A stretch of 44,785 nt of DNA from an uncultured Patescibacteria group bacterium (GCA_947259245.1 CAMYLP010000002.1:13626-58410); one strand, 5' to 3'. Shown: positions 1 through 7,764, counted from the first letter of the stretch. The notes: generated by a model not told the origin, from the sequence alone. Numbers and translations are program-made.

Positions 1-215
1 ACCTTGCCCTTGTGCTCCTTCGAGTGCTTTATCGCGGTAATGATGTGCGACGGTACGTTCGCATAGACCCCATGAATCTTTCGACCTTCAACGATGATTG
101 TCGAACGTTCGGTCTCCTGCGGAGTCAGTCCCTCACTCACCAACATCGTAGCGATCTGCTCATTCGTATTGTCTGCAAGTGGTTGTACGTACAATGTCGT
201 GCGTCTTTTACCCAT
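1..215 (-). CDS. Small protein of unknown function, C-terminus cut by the window
   Basis: About 71 codons are visible, beginning MGKRRTTLYVQPLAD and running off the left edge. The start is fixed by an AGGAGG Shine-Dalgarno sequence 6 nt before the ATG, and an extended -10 (TGC-TATACA) lies about 30 nt upstream. The visible part is hydrophilic, with no signal peptide or membrane segment. It has a stretch reading TPQETERSTIIVEGRKIHGVYANVP that could form alternating strands. I do not recognise the family. It is divergent from nothing and lies downstream of no other gene in its strand except the ABC pair, from which it is separated by its own promoter, so it is probably a separate unit. Confidence 0.6.
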   Translation of the reverse strand, partial: MGKRRTTLYVQPLADNTNEQIATMLVSEGLTPQETERSTIIVEGRKIHGVYANVPSHIITAIKHSKEHKGK

Positions 216-244
216 CGTTGTCCTCCTGCCTGTGTACTGCTCCC

Positions 245-253
245 TGTATAGCA
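245..253 (-). promoter_or_regulatory. Extended -10 promoter element
   Basis: On the minus strand the element reads TGC-TATACA and ends 29 nt before the ATG at 215. The leader between them contains AGGAGG. No clear -35 was seen, as expected for an extended -10. Confidence 0.45.
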
Positions 254-276
254 CAGGTGCACCTTTGTCACAATTA

Positions 277-1044
277 CTACACACGGAGGCGCCACCCCCG
301 CGAAAAGAGCGTCACCACTACTGCAAATAGAACGATCACGAGACCTGCGATGATAGAGATGCCTGTTACCAGTGAAGCCTCATGAAAGCCGGTCATGCTG
401 TAGCGCAGACCATCATTGAAGTAGAAGAATGGATTCCATAGTGTAATCTTTTGAAGTATCGGTGGCAGCATGTCGAGTGAATTGAACATACCCCCCAAGA
501 AAGAAAGTGGCGTAATAACGAACGTGGTGAGCACAGCGAGCTGTTCGAAGCCCTCAGCCCACAGGCCTACAAGCATGCCAAGCAGTGCGAAGACAGTTGA
601 TACCGCAAGAATATACACCAAGAAAAGGCCGATGTTATGCATGCTTGCAGCGCCAAAGAGCACACCAATGACGAGAATGCCGGCCCCGATGAGCATACCG
701 CGAATAAGTGCACCTATGATATATCCGAAAATCATTTCAGCATGCGATAGTGGTGCGACGAGCACTTCTTCAATATGTCGGGCAAAACGTTGGAAGTAGA
801 GCGATGAGCTTGAGTGTGAGAAAGCACTCGTCAGTACATTCATCATAAGGATGCCGGGTAGCACAAACTCTATGTACTGTATGCCCGCTATGGTATCAAT
901 GCGAGAGCCGACGATCTTACCAAAAATAAAGATGAAGAGAACGGCGCTTATCCAGGGACTCACTAACGTCTGCACAGAAACACGTAAGAAGCGAATGACC
1001 TCCCGTCGGACGAACGTATAGAGTCCAATCCAGTTTTGTATCAT
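277..1044 (-). CDS. ABC-2 type transporter permease
   Basis: A 255-residue integral membrane protein with about six hydrophobic segments, matching the usual length and layout of ABC-2/DrrB-type export permeases. It has a cytoplasmic N-terminus (IGLYTFVRREVIRFLRVS), an early PWISAVLFIFIFG segment, and the conserved middle region with a glycine- and phenylalanine-rich LSFLGGMF motif. That motif is the ABC-2 signature near the fifth membrane segment. Its ATG overlaps the TGA of the upstream ATPase gene (ATGA), so the two are translationally coupled. The pair would form an exporter of an unknown compound, such as a drug, lipid or glycan. The substrate cannot be read from sequence. Confidence 0.9.
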   Translation of the reverse strand: MIQNWIGLYTFVRREVIRFLRVSVQTLVSPWISAVLFIFIFGKIVGSRIDTIAGIQYIEFVLPGILMMNVLTSAFSHSSSSLYFQRFARHIEEVLVAPLSHAEMIFGYIIGALIRGMLIGAGILVIGVLFGAASMHNIGLFLVYILAVSTVFALLGMLVGLWAEGFEQLAVLTTFVITPLSFLGGMFNSLDMLPPILQKITLWNPFFYFNDGLRYSMTGFHEASLVTGISIIAGLVIVLFAVVVTLFSRGWRLRV

Positions 1045-1784
1045 GATGTACTTGTATTCTGTGCAGTGAGCTCTAGGTACTTGTCTTCGAGCTTTCCGCC
1101 GTTTTGCGTGAACGCCTCCTTGTCATCTACAACCACGATCTTGCCCTGATTTATCATGGCAATACGATCACACAAGAGCTCCACCTCCTCAAGGTAGTGG
1201 CTCGTAAGCAGAATGGTCGTGCCGTCCTCGTTGAGCTCGCGCAAGTACTTCCATAGTTCACGACGTAGCTCCACATCTACACCCGCTGTTGGCTCGTCAA
1301 GGATAAGGAGCTTCGGTTTGTGTACCATGGCTCGTGCGAGGAGCACCCGGCGCTTGAGGCCGCCGGACAACATTCGAAACTCTTTTCTACGGTGCTTTTC
1401 CAGATTGAACCGTTCAAGGAGCTCGTCCACGCGTTCTTTCCTCAGCGCTTTGTGCAAGCCGTAGTACCCGGCAACAAAATCAAGAATGTTATCGACCTTT
1501 TCAAAGATGTCGACGTTGAACTCCTGGGGTGAGAGACCAACTTTTGTGCGCGCCTCACGGTATGACGTATTCACGTCTGTTCCAAAGACGCGAATCCTAC
1601 CTTTGGTCAACCGCGCGATGCCGGTGATGAGGTGGATGGTTGTGCTCTTTCCAGCACCATTTGGTCCAAGAAATCCAAAAAACGCCCCCTGCTCTACTGT
1701 CATGTTTATATCATCGAGTGCTGTAGATGAACCATACGATTTAGAAACATGTTCTATACTCAATGCGGGAACGGTATCTGACAT
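1041..1784 (-). CDS. ABC transporter ATP-binding protein (ABC-2 exporter)
   Basis: The nucleotide-binding subunit for the adjacent permease, 247 residues. Walker A is GPNGAGKS (residues 40-47), the ABC signature is LSGGL (139-143), and Walker B is LLILDEP (159-165) with the catalytic Glu after the Asp. A switch His lies in LLTSHYLEE. The family is the DrrA/CcmA-like export ATPases. I place the start at MSDTVPAL rather than at the upstream in-frame ATG. The sequence TGG-TACGAT ends 8 nt before this ATG and looks like its -10, so the longer reading would begin upstream of the transcript. The gene overlaps the permease by four bases. Confidence 0.93.
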   Translation of the reverse strand: MSDTVPALSIEHVSKSYGSSTALDDINMTVEQGAFFGFLGPNGAGKSTTIHLITGIARLTKGRIRVFGTDVNTSYREARTKVGLSPQEFNVDIFEKVDNILDFVAGYYGLHKALRKERVDELLERFNLEKHRRKEFRMLSGGLKRRVLLARAMVHKPKLLILDEPTAGVDVELRRELWKYLRELNEDGTTILLTSHYLEEVELLCDRIAMINQGKIVVVDDKEAFTQNGGKLEDKYLELTAQNTSTS

Positions 1785-1792
1785 AGTACTGT

Positions 1793-1801
1793 ATCGTACC
1801 A
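1793..1801 (-). promoter_or_regulatory. Extended -10 giving a leaderless transcript (ABC operon)
   Basis: Minus-strand TGG-TACGAT ends 8 nt before the ATG at 1784. No Shine-Dalgarno sequence could fit. Transcription would start at or next to the A of the ATG. Confidence 0.5.
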
Positions 1802-1818
1802 TGCGTACAGGTTCGATA

Positions 1819-2241
1819 CTAAAACTGTATCAAAGCAGCTACGAGTGCACCGAGCCACGAGGTGGTGGATATAAGCCCACTACCGTACAGTACACGTCGC
1901 GTGGTACGCGGAAGGTCGACAAAACGTGCTCGTATCGCGTAGCCCATGAAGTGATGAATGACGGCTGCGTTGATGACGAGCGCGAGGACGAAAAACATTT
2001 TCACGAGGAACGCCGGTTCGCGCAAGAGGTATGCAAGCTGTGTGGATGCCATGTAGCCGCCGCTCAGTATCATGAGCGTGAGACCCAGAGCGACCGCACT
2101 GTGCAGGTTGCGCAACTTCCTCGCACCAAGCGTCGTCTCGTTTCCACGAATCCAACGCAGAGCATACGAATCGACATATACAATGACGGAAAGGGTGCAT
2201 ATAAGCGTGATGATATGAACGCCGAGAATGGTGCTATACAT
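1819..2241 (-). CDS. Four-helix membrane protein of unknown function
   Basis: 140 residues starting MYSTILGVHIITLI, with four hydrophobic stretches (about residues 3-24, 48-68, 77-98 and 119-138). Short basic loops such as RWIRGNETTLGARKLR separate them. Histidines occur near the membrane segments (H9, H48 and an HH pair in the third segment). This could fit a haem- or metal-binding membrane protein, but that is speculation; the general layout resembles small DUF2214/CopD-like proteins. The upstream ATG at 2304 was rejected because the extra residues are cysteine- and histidine-rich non-membrane sequence that overlaps the divergent promoter region. The gene is divergent from the oxidoreductase gene at 2324. 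Confidence 0.75.
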   Translation of the reverse strand: MYSTILGVHIITLICTLSVIVYVDSYALRWIRGNETTLGARKLRNLHSAVALGLTLMILSGGYMASTQLAYLLREPAFLVKMFFVLALVINAAVIHHFMGYAIRARFVDLPRTTRRVLYGSGLISTTSWLGALVAALIQF

Positions 2242-2256
2242 GGTGTTGTGCTGCTC

Positions 2257-2265
2257 AGTATCGCA
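2257..2265 (-). promoter_or_regulatory. Extended -10-like element for the four-helix protein
   Basis: Minus-strand TGC-GATACT ends 15 nt before the ATG at 2241. It is back to back with the plus-strand element at 2312. Confidence 0.35.
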
Positions 2266-2311
2266 TGAATGTTCGTGTACGCAACCGTGGCACACACATA
2301 TCAAAGCGCGG

Positions 2312-2317
2312 TATCAT
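2312..2317 (+). promoter_or_regulatory. -10 element giving a leaderless transcript
   Basis: TATCAT ends 6 nt before the ATG at 2324. A weak -35 candidate (TGGCAC) lies upstream, and there is no Shine-Dalgarno sequence. Confidence 0.4.
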
Positions 2318-2323
2318 GTAGCA

Positions 2324-2905
2324 ATGAAGAACAGGATACTTGTCATACTCGGCCACCCGAACAAGGTCAGTTTCTGCAACACGCTGGCCGAAGCGTATGT
2401 GAGTGGAGCACGTGAGGCAGGTGCACAGGTACGGTTCGTACAACTTGGCGAGCTGGACTTTGATCCAATACTGCACGAGGGGTACGCGGCGATACAAGAG
2501 CTCGAAGATGACCTTGTGAGTGTACAGAAAGACATACTATGGGCTGAGCACATTGTCATCGTGTACCCAACGTGGTGGGGGGGCGTACCGGCACTTCTTA
2601 AGGGATTCATCGAACGCACGATACTGCCGGGCTTTGGTTTCAAATACAAACATAAATCAGCGCTCTGGCAGAAGAAGCTCAGAGGCCGCACTGCACACCT
2701 CATCACAACCATGGACAGTCCGCGCTGGTATCAGGCACTCACTATCGGGAGCCCCGGGTACACGATGCTCAAACACGCCACACTTCGCTTTTGCGGTGTC
2801 TGGCCTGTACGTTACACGGTACTTGACCGTCTCCGCTTTCGGACAGACGCGTGGCGAATGATGAAGGTTGAAAAAGTACGTACACTGGGTCGCAAGTTAC
2901 TGTAA
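2324..2905 (+). CDS. Flavodoxin-fold NAD(P)H oxidoreductase
   Basis: 193 residues starting MKNRILVILGHPNKVSFC. The N-terminal strand followed by GHPN and a Ser, and the YPTWWGGVPALLKGFIER segment, are hallmarks of the NQO1/MdaB/KefF family. These are soluble FMN- or FAD-dependent enzymes that reduce quinones or other acceptors with two electrons from NAD(P)H. A late segment with two arginine-rich stretches replaces the usual C-terminal helix. The start is set by the -10-like TATCAT just upstream; the longer reading frame from 2228 would run through the divergent promoter. The exact substrate cannot be inferred. A hairpin terminator follows the stop. Confidence 0.88.
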   Translation: MKNRILVILGHPNKVSFCNTLAEAYVSGAREAGAQVRFVQLGELDFDPILHEGYAAIQELEDDLVSVQKDILWAEHIVIVYPTWWGGVPALLKGFIERTILPGFGFKYKHKSALWQKKLRGRTAHLITTMDSPRWYQALTIGSPGYTMLKHATLRFCGVWPVRYTVLDRLRFRTDAWRMMKVEKVRTLGRKLL

Positions 2906-2910
2906 TAGAA

Positions 2911-2934
2911 AAGGGCCCCGTAAACGGAGCCCTT
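2911..2934. terminator. Bidirectional hairpin terminator
   Basis: Stem AAGGGCCCCG / CGGAGCCCTT with a TAAA loop and one mismatch. On the minus strand it is followed by TTTTCTATT, so it suits the small genes at 2986-3405. On the plus strand it sits directly after the oxidoreductase stop. Confidence 0.65.
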
Positions 2935-2985
2935 AAGTACTACTGTCCCCCCAAGGGGGTGTACGGCTTGCGCCTGTGCGTCTTC

Positions 2986-3186
2986 CTACTGTCTAGAATT
3001 CTTGCTTGTCGTACCATTAACCATGACATCGAATTCGGCCTCAGCCGCTATGATGCAGCCAGACTTGTTTTTGACGATCATGAGATCGGTTCCGGTTATC
3101 TGGTATGATTTCAAGCTGTGTACTTCGGTCCCGTCGCGTGCCGTACCATGGTGAATGGTCCAGTCACTACCAGGGATAGAGTTCAA
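2986..3186 (-). CDS. Small protein of unknown function (possible TTG start)
   Basis: A 66-codon open frame that can begin only at a TTG, 21 nt after the stop of the upstream small gene. It includes the segment TDLMIVKNKSGCIIAAEAEFDVMV, which has alternating polar and hydrophobic residues as in a beta-rich domain. No signal peptide or known motif is visible, and the Shine-Dalgarno match is weak (AGGG). Support comes from the tight spacing to the neighbouring small gene and from the terminator, which has its T-run on this strand, about 50 nt beyond its stop. It could still be a chance frame. Confidence 0.42.
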   Translation of the reverse strand: MNSIPGSDWTIHHGTARDGTEVHSLKSYQITGTDLMIVKNKSGCIIAAEAEFDVMVNGTTSKNSRQ

Positions 3187-3207
3187 GTTGATAGAACCCT
3201 GTGCGCG

Positions 3208-3405
3208 CTACAAGGTCTTTAGTTTTCGATGTGAAAGATACCAGACTGTTGCCCCGATAATCATCGTAGCACCGCCAAGGGTAGCAGCATCAAACCCCGC
3301 TGGCACGAGTCCCTCGGGATTCTCTGCCACAAGAAGATATGTGGCACCAGCGACCATCGCTACGAGTGACCATGTTTGCGCATTTCGAAGTGTACTTTTT
3401 TTCAT
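3208..3405 (-). CDS. Small two-helix membrane protein
   Basis: 65 residues starting MKKSTLRNAQTWSLVAMVAGATYLLVA. Two hydrophobic segments (about 11-27 and 39-56) are joined by a short loop rich in glycine and proline (ENPEGLVPAGFDAATLGG). A basic C-terminal tail (SHRKLKTL) suggests that both ends are cytoplasmic. No family is recognised. It is likely cotranscribed with the frame at 2986 and would be the first gene of that unit. A CATTAT sequence lies 5 nt before the ATG and there is no Shine-Dalgarno sequence. Confidence 0.6.
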   Translation of the reverse strand: MKKSTLRNAQTWSLVAMVAGATYLLVAENPEGLVPAGFDAATLGGATMIIGATVWYLSHRKLKTL

Positions 3406-3505
3406 ATGAAATAATGTTTACCGTTGACCACATCACCATAGTAGCAAGCATTGCCCGGTAGTCATAGCTCAACACAGGTCGAACCTGTGGTTATCGTACA
3501 GTACC

Positions 3506-3961
3506 TTACGTCACCGTAGCGCGTATGACGAGTGCATGCTCTTTCGACACCGGCGTGACAGAGAGACGGCTACCCTTTTGTGCCACACGCATGTCGCATA
3601 GGTTGTTTACTGACCGTATCTGCGCGAGAGACAACCCACATGCATACTTTTTCTTGAAACATATATCAACAAGGTACCAACGAGGTGACTCTCGTGAAGA
3701 CTTCGGATCGTAGTGCGGGTCTTGTGCATCGAATGCTGTCTCGTCTGGGTACGGTGTGCTGCAAACTGCTCCCTCTCCCACGATACCCGGTTCCTTGATG
3801 TTACTGTGATAGAAAAAGATGACATCACCCACTTTCATCTCGTCTCGCATGAAATTGCGCGCCTGATAGTTGCGAACTCCATCCCACGGTGTCCTGCCGT
3901 CGCGCGCAAGATCGTCTATCGAATATGCAGCAGGTTCGCTCTTGAGAAGCCAATACTGCAT
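3506..3961 (-). CDS. EVE domain-containing protein
   Basis: 151 residues starting MQYWLLKSEPAAYSIDDL, which is the typical N-terminus of the EVE family (formerly DUF55, thymocyte nuclear protein 1-like). The next conserved parts are WDGVRNYQARNFMRDEMKVGDVIFFYHSN and PGIVGEGAV. EVE domains share a fold with YTH and PUA and have been linked to recognition of modified bases in DNA or RNA. The start lies one base beyond the TAA of the M23 peptidase gene (TAACATG), so the two are translationally coupled. A longer reading starting inside the peptidase gene was rejected because family homology begins at MQYW. Confidence 0.92.
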   Translation of the reverse strand: MQYWLLKSEPAAYSIDDLARDGRTPWDGVRNYQARNFMRDEMKVGDVIFFYHSNIKEPGIVGEGAVCSTPYPDETAFDAQDPHYDPKSSRESPRWYLVDICFKKKYACGLSLAQIRSVNNLCDMRVAQKGSRLSVTPVSKEHALVIRATVT

Positions 3962-3962
3962 G

Positions 3963-5030
3963 TTAGCCGGTTTGTATGTGGGCACGTGTGAGCGGCCCAA
4001 GGTAACCGATTGCTGGTGAAATATCAGCGGCATGTTGGTATTCGGCAAGCGCCCGCTCAGTCAGTGGTCCAAAGTATCCTGTTGCCCCGGTACGCTGTAA
4101 GGAAAGCGCAGCATCGCCGGTCGCCGTAGTGATAAGAAACTCCTGTAGTACGGTAACGTCTGAGCCGGTATCGCCGAGCTCAAGGTCACGGGTGAAATGT
4201 GGTGATACTGTGCCTGATGTCCTGCCAGTGGCGACTCGTACGGTACTGGAGTCCATGAGCAGTGTCACTAGCGCTGGCAAGCGTACCCTATCGGCCTGTG
4301 CCTCACGAAATACGTTCCCATAGCGAGAGACGTAGGTCTGCGCAAGCGCAAGGCGGTCCGGCGCGTTCTCCACCATCGTAAGCTGACTACTGAGCGCTTC
4401 CACGCGGTCCCGGGTGTTGAACGTACGTGTTAACCGTGGGTAAGGGTTGTGTGCCCCTCTCTTATATATTGTGAAATGCAAGTGCGTCGGTCCGCCTGCG
4501 GCGTTACCCGTGTTGCCGACGTAGCCAATTAGATCTCCTCTATTGAGACGTTGCCCCTCTCGCAGACCGTCTGCGTACCCATCCAGGTGGGCGAAGTAAA
4601 ATCGTTCACCTCCAGGATTGTTTGTATACACATACTTACCGCCAAGTCCGTAGGTCCCTATTTTTGCAACGACCGCGTTTGTGGGACTGACTATCAATGA
4701 GCCCCTCGGCGCCATAATGTCGATACCTTCATGGGTGCGACCATTGCTGCGCGCGTCACCCCACGTGTCAACAAGATCATTCACCTCGACACCTATGAGT
4801 ATGGGTATGGTAAGGTCATCCTCTGCTTCACCTCCCAATGAGCGTGAGCGCCGCCACTCGCGATCATCATCGTCAGCATCATTAGCAGTTTCCTGCACAT
4901 CCTCACGTGCATCTAAACCCATTTGGACTCTGCTGTCAGGATTAAGACCCGCAAGTGCGCTGCTGGGCATTGTACTTGCTATAAAAAAAAGTGCCGCGGC
5001 ACCTGGCAACAGTAGACGAGCATGTCTCAT
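3963..5030 (-). CDS. Secreted M23 peptidase with peptidoglycan-binding domain
   Basis: 355 residues. An N-terminal signal sequence (residues 1-28, core LLLPGAAALFFIAS, then ALAG) is followed by an acidic linker (about 40-72). The M23 domain (about 75-200) has the zinc ligands H100-x3-D104 and H185 in HLH (183-185), with catalytic-type H148 in FAHLD. The C-terminal 75 residues resemble the PG_binding_1 fold (LELGDTGSDVTVLQEFL, then GYFGPLTERALAEYQ). It probably cleaves cross-links in the wall outside the membrane. The start is chosen because TGT-TATACT ends 8 nt before this ATG. It is the first gene of a two-gene unit with the EVE gene. Confidence 0.92.
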   Translation of the reverse strand: MRHARLLLPGAAALFFIASTMPSSALAGLNPDSRVQMGLDAREDVQETANDADDDDREWRRSRSLGGEAEDDLTIPILIGVEVNDLVDTWGDARSNGRTHEGIDIMAPRGSLIVSPTNAVVAKIGTYGLGGKYVYTNNPGGERFYFAHLDGYADGLREGQRLNRGDLIGYVGNTGNAAGGPTHLHFTIYKRGAHNPYPRLTRTFNTRDRVEALSSQLTMVENAPDRLALAQTYVSRYGNVFREAQADRVRLPALVTLLMDSSTVRVATGRTSGTVSPHFTRDLELGDTGSDVTVLQEFLITTATGDAALSLQRTGATGYFGPLTERALAEYQHAADISPAIGYLGPLTRAHIQTG

Positions 5031-5038
5031 TGCACGGT

Positions 5039-5047
5039 AGTATAACA
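5039..5047 (-). promoter_or_regulatory. Extended -10 giving a leaderless transcript (M23 peptidase)
   Basis: Minus-strand TGT-TATACT ends 8 nt before the ATG at 5030. This is the cleanest example of the leaderless pattern on this strand. Confidence 0.55.
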
Positions 5048-5094
5048 TGTTGGTTTCTATGAACATACGTTGTTTATCCTGATGGTAAAACAAT

Positions 5095-5116
5095 AACAGG
5101 TCTCAGAAGACCTGTT
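5095..5116 (-). terminator. Rho-independent terminator
   Basis: A perfect 9-bp stem, AACAGGTCT / AGACCTGTT, with a 4-base loop. It is followed on the minus strand by TATTGTTTTA. It lies about 40 nt after the stop of the 66-residue gene at 5156. Confidence 0.7.
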
Positions 5117-5155
5117 AAAGGAATGCGTGATGATATTTCGTTGTGTGACAAACCA

Positions 5156-5356
5156 CTAGTGTAGCGGATGTCTTCTACGGTACCGCGCAGCGAAGCTGTG
5201 TTCGCTATTAGGGTACTGCGACCAGAACAATGCAAGCTGGTCCGCAGTAGGTGTCGGATCTCCCGTTATGCACCAATAGATTTCCCGTTGAGGTTCGCTC
5301 TCTATTTGGGCAAGTTGACACCTTACGTCTTCGTCTGGATCAAAGAACTTAGCCAT
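5156..5356 (-). CDS. Small hydrophilic protein of unknown function
   Basis: 66 residues starting MAKFFDPDEDVRCQLAQIE. It is acidic at the N-terminus and basic at the C-terminus (AARYRRRHPLH), with a central YWCITGDPTPTADQLALFW stretch. Its reality is supported by a strong GAGGAGG Shine-Dalgarno sequence 7 nt before the ATG and by a clean terminator downstream, although no known domain is seen. It belongs to the set of short genes in this window that use strong ribosome binding sites rather than leaderless starts. Confidence 0.7.
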   Translation of the reverse strand: MAKFFDPDEDVRCQLAQIESEPQREIYWCITGDPTPTADQLALFWSQYPNSEHSFAARYRRRHPLH

Positions 5357-5500
5357 AATACACCTCCTCAGAATGCGTATGGCACACTCACTTTCATTAA
5401 AGTACTACGCCATATAATGTCAAGTGTTTTTGGTGCACAACAAGTAACCAACCTGTGGCATTGTAGCGTAGGCCCATTATACGTTACAATACAAAGGTAT

Positions 5501-5842
5501 ATGTCACCACATGATCAGAAAGAGCCAGAGCACGTCGTGGGTACTCCCCACAAGCAGAATACGGGCATGGCCGTTGTTGCGTACGTACTCTTCTTTGTGC
5601 CGCTCCTCACGGATGCACGGGATGATCCCTTCGTGAGATTTCACGTGAAGCAGGGCTTCGTACTCTTCCTATGTGCAGTTGCCACATCCATACTCTCATG
5701 GCTGCCGTTCATTATGTACGTTGCTTGGATATTGCACGTCGGCATCATCGTACTCTTTGTACTAGGTGTCTTGAACGCTCTCCGCGGCGAGGAAAATGCA
5801 CTACCCTTGGTAGGACACCTTGCTGACCACTTCAAATTCTAA
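5501..5842 (+). CDS. DUF4870/Tic20-like membrane protein
   Basis: 113 residues starting MSPHDQKEPEHVVG. A polar tail is followed by three hydrophobic segments (about 24-40, 52-73 and 76-96). The motif DPFVRFHVKQGFVLFL between the first two is characteristic of the DUF4870/Tic20-like family, whose function in bacteria is not established. A TACAAT sequence ends 10 nt before the ATG, leaving a leader of about 4 nt. The upstream frame from 5168 was rejected because it runs across the divergent 66-residue gene and its promoter region. It overlaps the next gene by 23 nt. Confidence 0.82.
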   Translation: MSPHDQKEPEHVVGTPHKQNTGMAVVAYVLFFVPLLTDARDDPFVRFHVKQGFVLFLCAVATSILSWLPFIMYVAWILHVGIIVLFVLGVLNALRGEENALPLVGHLADHFKF

Positions 5843-6644
5843 GCGGCCTGTGAAGAAGAATATTGTGCGCTATCTATACCTGCCGCGCGACTTGATCATC
5901 GTTCCGGTGGCCTACGTACTTTTCGGAGCGTTTCTTTTTTTCAATCAGTCAAATCTTATCTATATCACCGACGAACGACCGTTTGATGCGTGCAGCGAGC
6001 TAGTGGACGCGGACGTCATCGAACACGGTTCAGTGCGCGCATACTATCGTTATGTCGGTCCACGGCTCGTAGTTTTTTACCACGGCAACGCAGGTAATGC
6101 GTGTGACCGTGCCTTTCTTGCGAACTATCTCGCAGAAAGTGGTTACTCATACCTCTTCCCCGAGTATCCCGGTTATGGGGAGATAGAAGAGCCAAGCGAC
6201 GAACGAATCAAAACTGCAGTACGTGAGCTCATCGACCTCGTGCGTGCGTACAAGCACAACGAGGTGCTGCTCGTGGGTAAAAGTCTTGGCGCTGCTGTCG
6301 CCGCCTACCATGCAAGCATTGCTCCACCAGAGAAACTCGTTCTCATTACACCCTTTGACTCACTTGCTTCGGTAGCGCAGCGGAAGGTACCGATCTACCC
6401 TGCACGGCTTTTGCTCACAGAAGTGTACGAGACGGCGCGGTGGACGAACAGTGCCTCATCAGTCCTGGTCATCGCAAGTGCACATGACAAAGTGGTGCCT
6501 CTCGTACACGCACAAGACCTGTATGCAACAATACTAGTTGAGGACAAGACCTGGGCACTGATTGATACCAGCGGACACAACGACCTCTTTGGCGACCCCG
6601 CGTTGTATGAAGCCATGATGACGTACCTTTCGGACGAACAGTAG
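5820..6644 (+). CDS. Membrane-anchored alpha/beta hydrolase (BEM46/ABHD-like)
   Basis: Up to 274 residues. A single N-terminal membrane anchor (about 22-42) is followed by an alpha/beta hydrolase domain. The oxyanion region reads FYHGNAGNAC, the nucleophile is S155 in GKSLG, the acid is probably D223 (SAHDKVV), and the His is H253 (SGHND). The layout matches BEM46/ABHD13-type serine hydrolases, whose natural substrates are mostly unknown. The start is uncertain: a TTG at 5820 overlaps the previous gene by 23 nt, and a GTG at 5850 is the alternative. Coupling to the upstream membrane protein gene is likely. Confidence 0.88.
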   Translation: MLTTSNSKRPVKKNIVRYLYLPRDLIIVPVAYVLFGAFLFFNQSNLIYITDERPFDACSELVDADVIEHGSVRAYYRYVGPRLVVFYHGNAGNACDRAFLANYLAESGYSYLFPEYPGYGEIEEPSDERIKTAVRELIDLVRAYKHNEVLLVGKSLGAAVAAYHASIAPPEKLVLITPFDSLASVAQRKVPIYPARLLLTEVYETARWTNSASSVLVIASAHDKVVPLVHAQDLYATILVEDKTWALIDTSGHNDLFGDPALYEAMMTYLSDEQ

Positions 6645-6693
6645 CGACACCGTCATATGTTGGTGTGGTTGGTTGTGCAGGGGATACTCTGCG

Positions 6694-7065
6694 CTACTTG
6701 AGCTCAAGCGAGACTGAGTTTATGCAGTACCGTTTACCACCCTGGTCTTGAGGGCCATCATCAAAAACATGCCCAAGGTGGGCATCACAGGCGGTGCACA
6801 CAACCTCGTTGCGCAAGGTTCCGTTGCTCGTGTCCTCCCGTAGTGCGACAGCAGCGTCGGTTACCGGTGTCGTAAAACTAGGCCATCCAGTTCCCGAGTC
6901 GTACTTGCTACGTGAAGAGAACAACTCCGCTCCACAAACAGCACATCGGTACGTGCCTTCTTCATGCGCATTCCAGTACTTGCCTTGGAAGGCTGGCTCT
7001 GTCGCTTTTTCACGCGCGACTTGGTATAACTCCACCGAAAGTTCACTATCGTGTTTCATATACAT
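6694..7065 (-). CDS. msrB: Peptide-methionine (R)-S-oxide reductase
   Basis: 123 residues. It reduces the R-form of methionine sulfoxide in proteins, using thioredoxin-type reductants. The structural zinc site is formed by two CxxC pairs (CAVC and CTAC). The substrate motif GTGWPSF is present, and the catalytic Cys is C114 in RYCINS. The length is normal for a single-domain MsrB. The first ATG (MYMKHD) is used here; the second, two codons later, is equally possible. An extended -10 (TGC-TACACT) lies 19 nt upstream. No msrA is nearby. Confidence 0.96.
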   Translation of the reverse strand: MYMKHDSELSVELYQVAREKATEPAFQGKYWNAHEEGTYRCAVCGAELFSSRSKYDSGTGWPSFTTPVTDAAVALREDTSNGTLRNEVVCTACDAHLGHVFDDGPQDQGGKRYCINSVSLELK

Positions 7066-7084
7066 GCTGTTTATTTATCTGTTC

Positions 7085-7093
7085 AGTGTAGCA
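7085..7093 (-). promoter_or_regulatory. Extended -10 promoter of msrB
   Basis: Minus-strand TGC-TACACT ends 19 nt before the ATG. The short A/T-rich leader has no obvious Shine-Dalgarno sequence. Confidence 0.4.
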
Positions 7094-7167
7094 CATCAGT
7101 GTACAGTTCGTTGAAGCATTAGCGTTGTGTGCACACCCTCCTCATGCTAGGCAGAACCAGTACGTAC

Positions 7168-7176
7168 TGATAGCAT
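7168..7176 (+). promoter_or_regulatory. Extended -10 giving a leaderless transcript (VTT protein)
   Basis: TGA-TAGCAT ends 6 nt before the ATG at 7183, with no Shine-Dalgarno sequence. Confidence 0.45.
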
Positions 7177-7182
7177 ACACAT

Positions 7183-7764
7183 ATGACATCACAGACGCGC
7201 ACACAGAACAATGCCAAGGTCGCCTTTTTCGTTGTGCTGCTCCTACTCGCTGTCGTTTGGGTCGGCATATTCTACTATGTAGACCCAGCTGAATTTGTGC
7301 AGACCATTGGCGTCCGGAACGGTTACATTTTCGTTTTTCTCATTGCGCTGTTTGGTGGTGTCTCCTCGCTTACGTTCAGCACGTACATTGGAACTCTTTT
7401 GCTCCTCTCCTCCGGCGGACTCAATCCATACCTACTTGGTCTTGCCTCTGGTCTCGGTGTTGCGATCGGGGACAGCGTTTACTTTTACCTTGGTCGACAT
7501 GGCAGGGCATTGTTGAAGGGCGGATCAATTACCCAGCTTGTGACCCGTCTTACTCGCTGGCTTGATTCTAAACGCCCATGGGTCGCCTCCGTCATCACGT
7601 ACCTGTATGTGAGTTTTACGCCTCTTCCAAACGACTTGATTGCTATCGCCATGGGACTCTCAGGACGCCGGTACATCCCCATTATCATACCGCTTGTGCT
7701 CGGCAACATGACGCATACGATACTCATCGCTCTTTTTGGGACAACGCTGTCGCTCCTGTGGTAG
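7183..7764 (+). CDS. VTT/DedA-like membrane protein
   Basis: 193 residues with about five hydrophobic segments and a polar N-terminus. The central region (LTFSTYIGTLLLLSSGGLNP, then GLGVAIGDSVYFYLGRHGR) has the glycine-rich, re-entrant character of the VTT (formerly SNARE-associated, DedA/TMEM41/YqaA) family. A second such region is SFTPLPNDLIAIAMGLSGRRY. Members are linked to lipid scrambling or transport and envelope homeostasis. The start is set by the -10 element 6 nt upstream. Its 3' end overlaps the convergent metalloprotease gene by 41 nt. Confidence 0.82.
   Translation: MTSQTRTQNNAKVAFFVVLLLLAVVWVGIFYYVDPAEFVQTIGVRNGYIFVFLIALFGGVSSLTFSTYIGTLLLLSSGGLNPYLLGLASGLGVAIGDSVYFYLGRHGRALLKGGSITQLVTRLTRWLDSKRPWVASVITYLYVSFTPLPNDLIAIAMGLSGRRYIPIIIPLVLGNMTHTILIALFGTTLSLLW

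Noticed and set aside
1486-2268. Long plus-strand open frame of about 260 codons
   Set aside because: It lies opposite the ABC ATPase gene and the four-helix protein, with arginine- and serine-rich composition and no domain; it is a shadow of the minus-strand genes.
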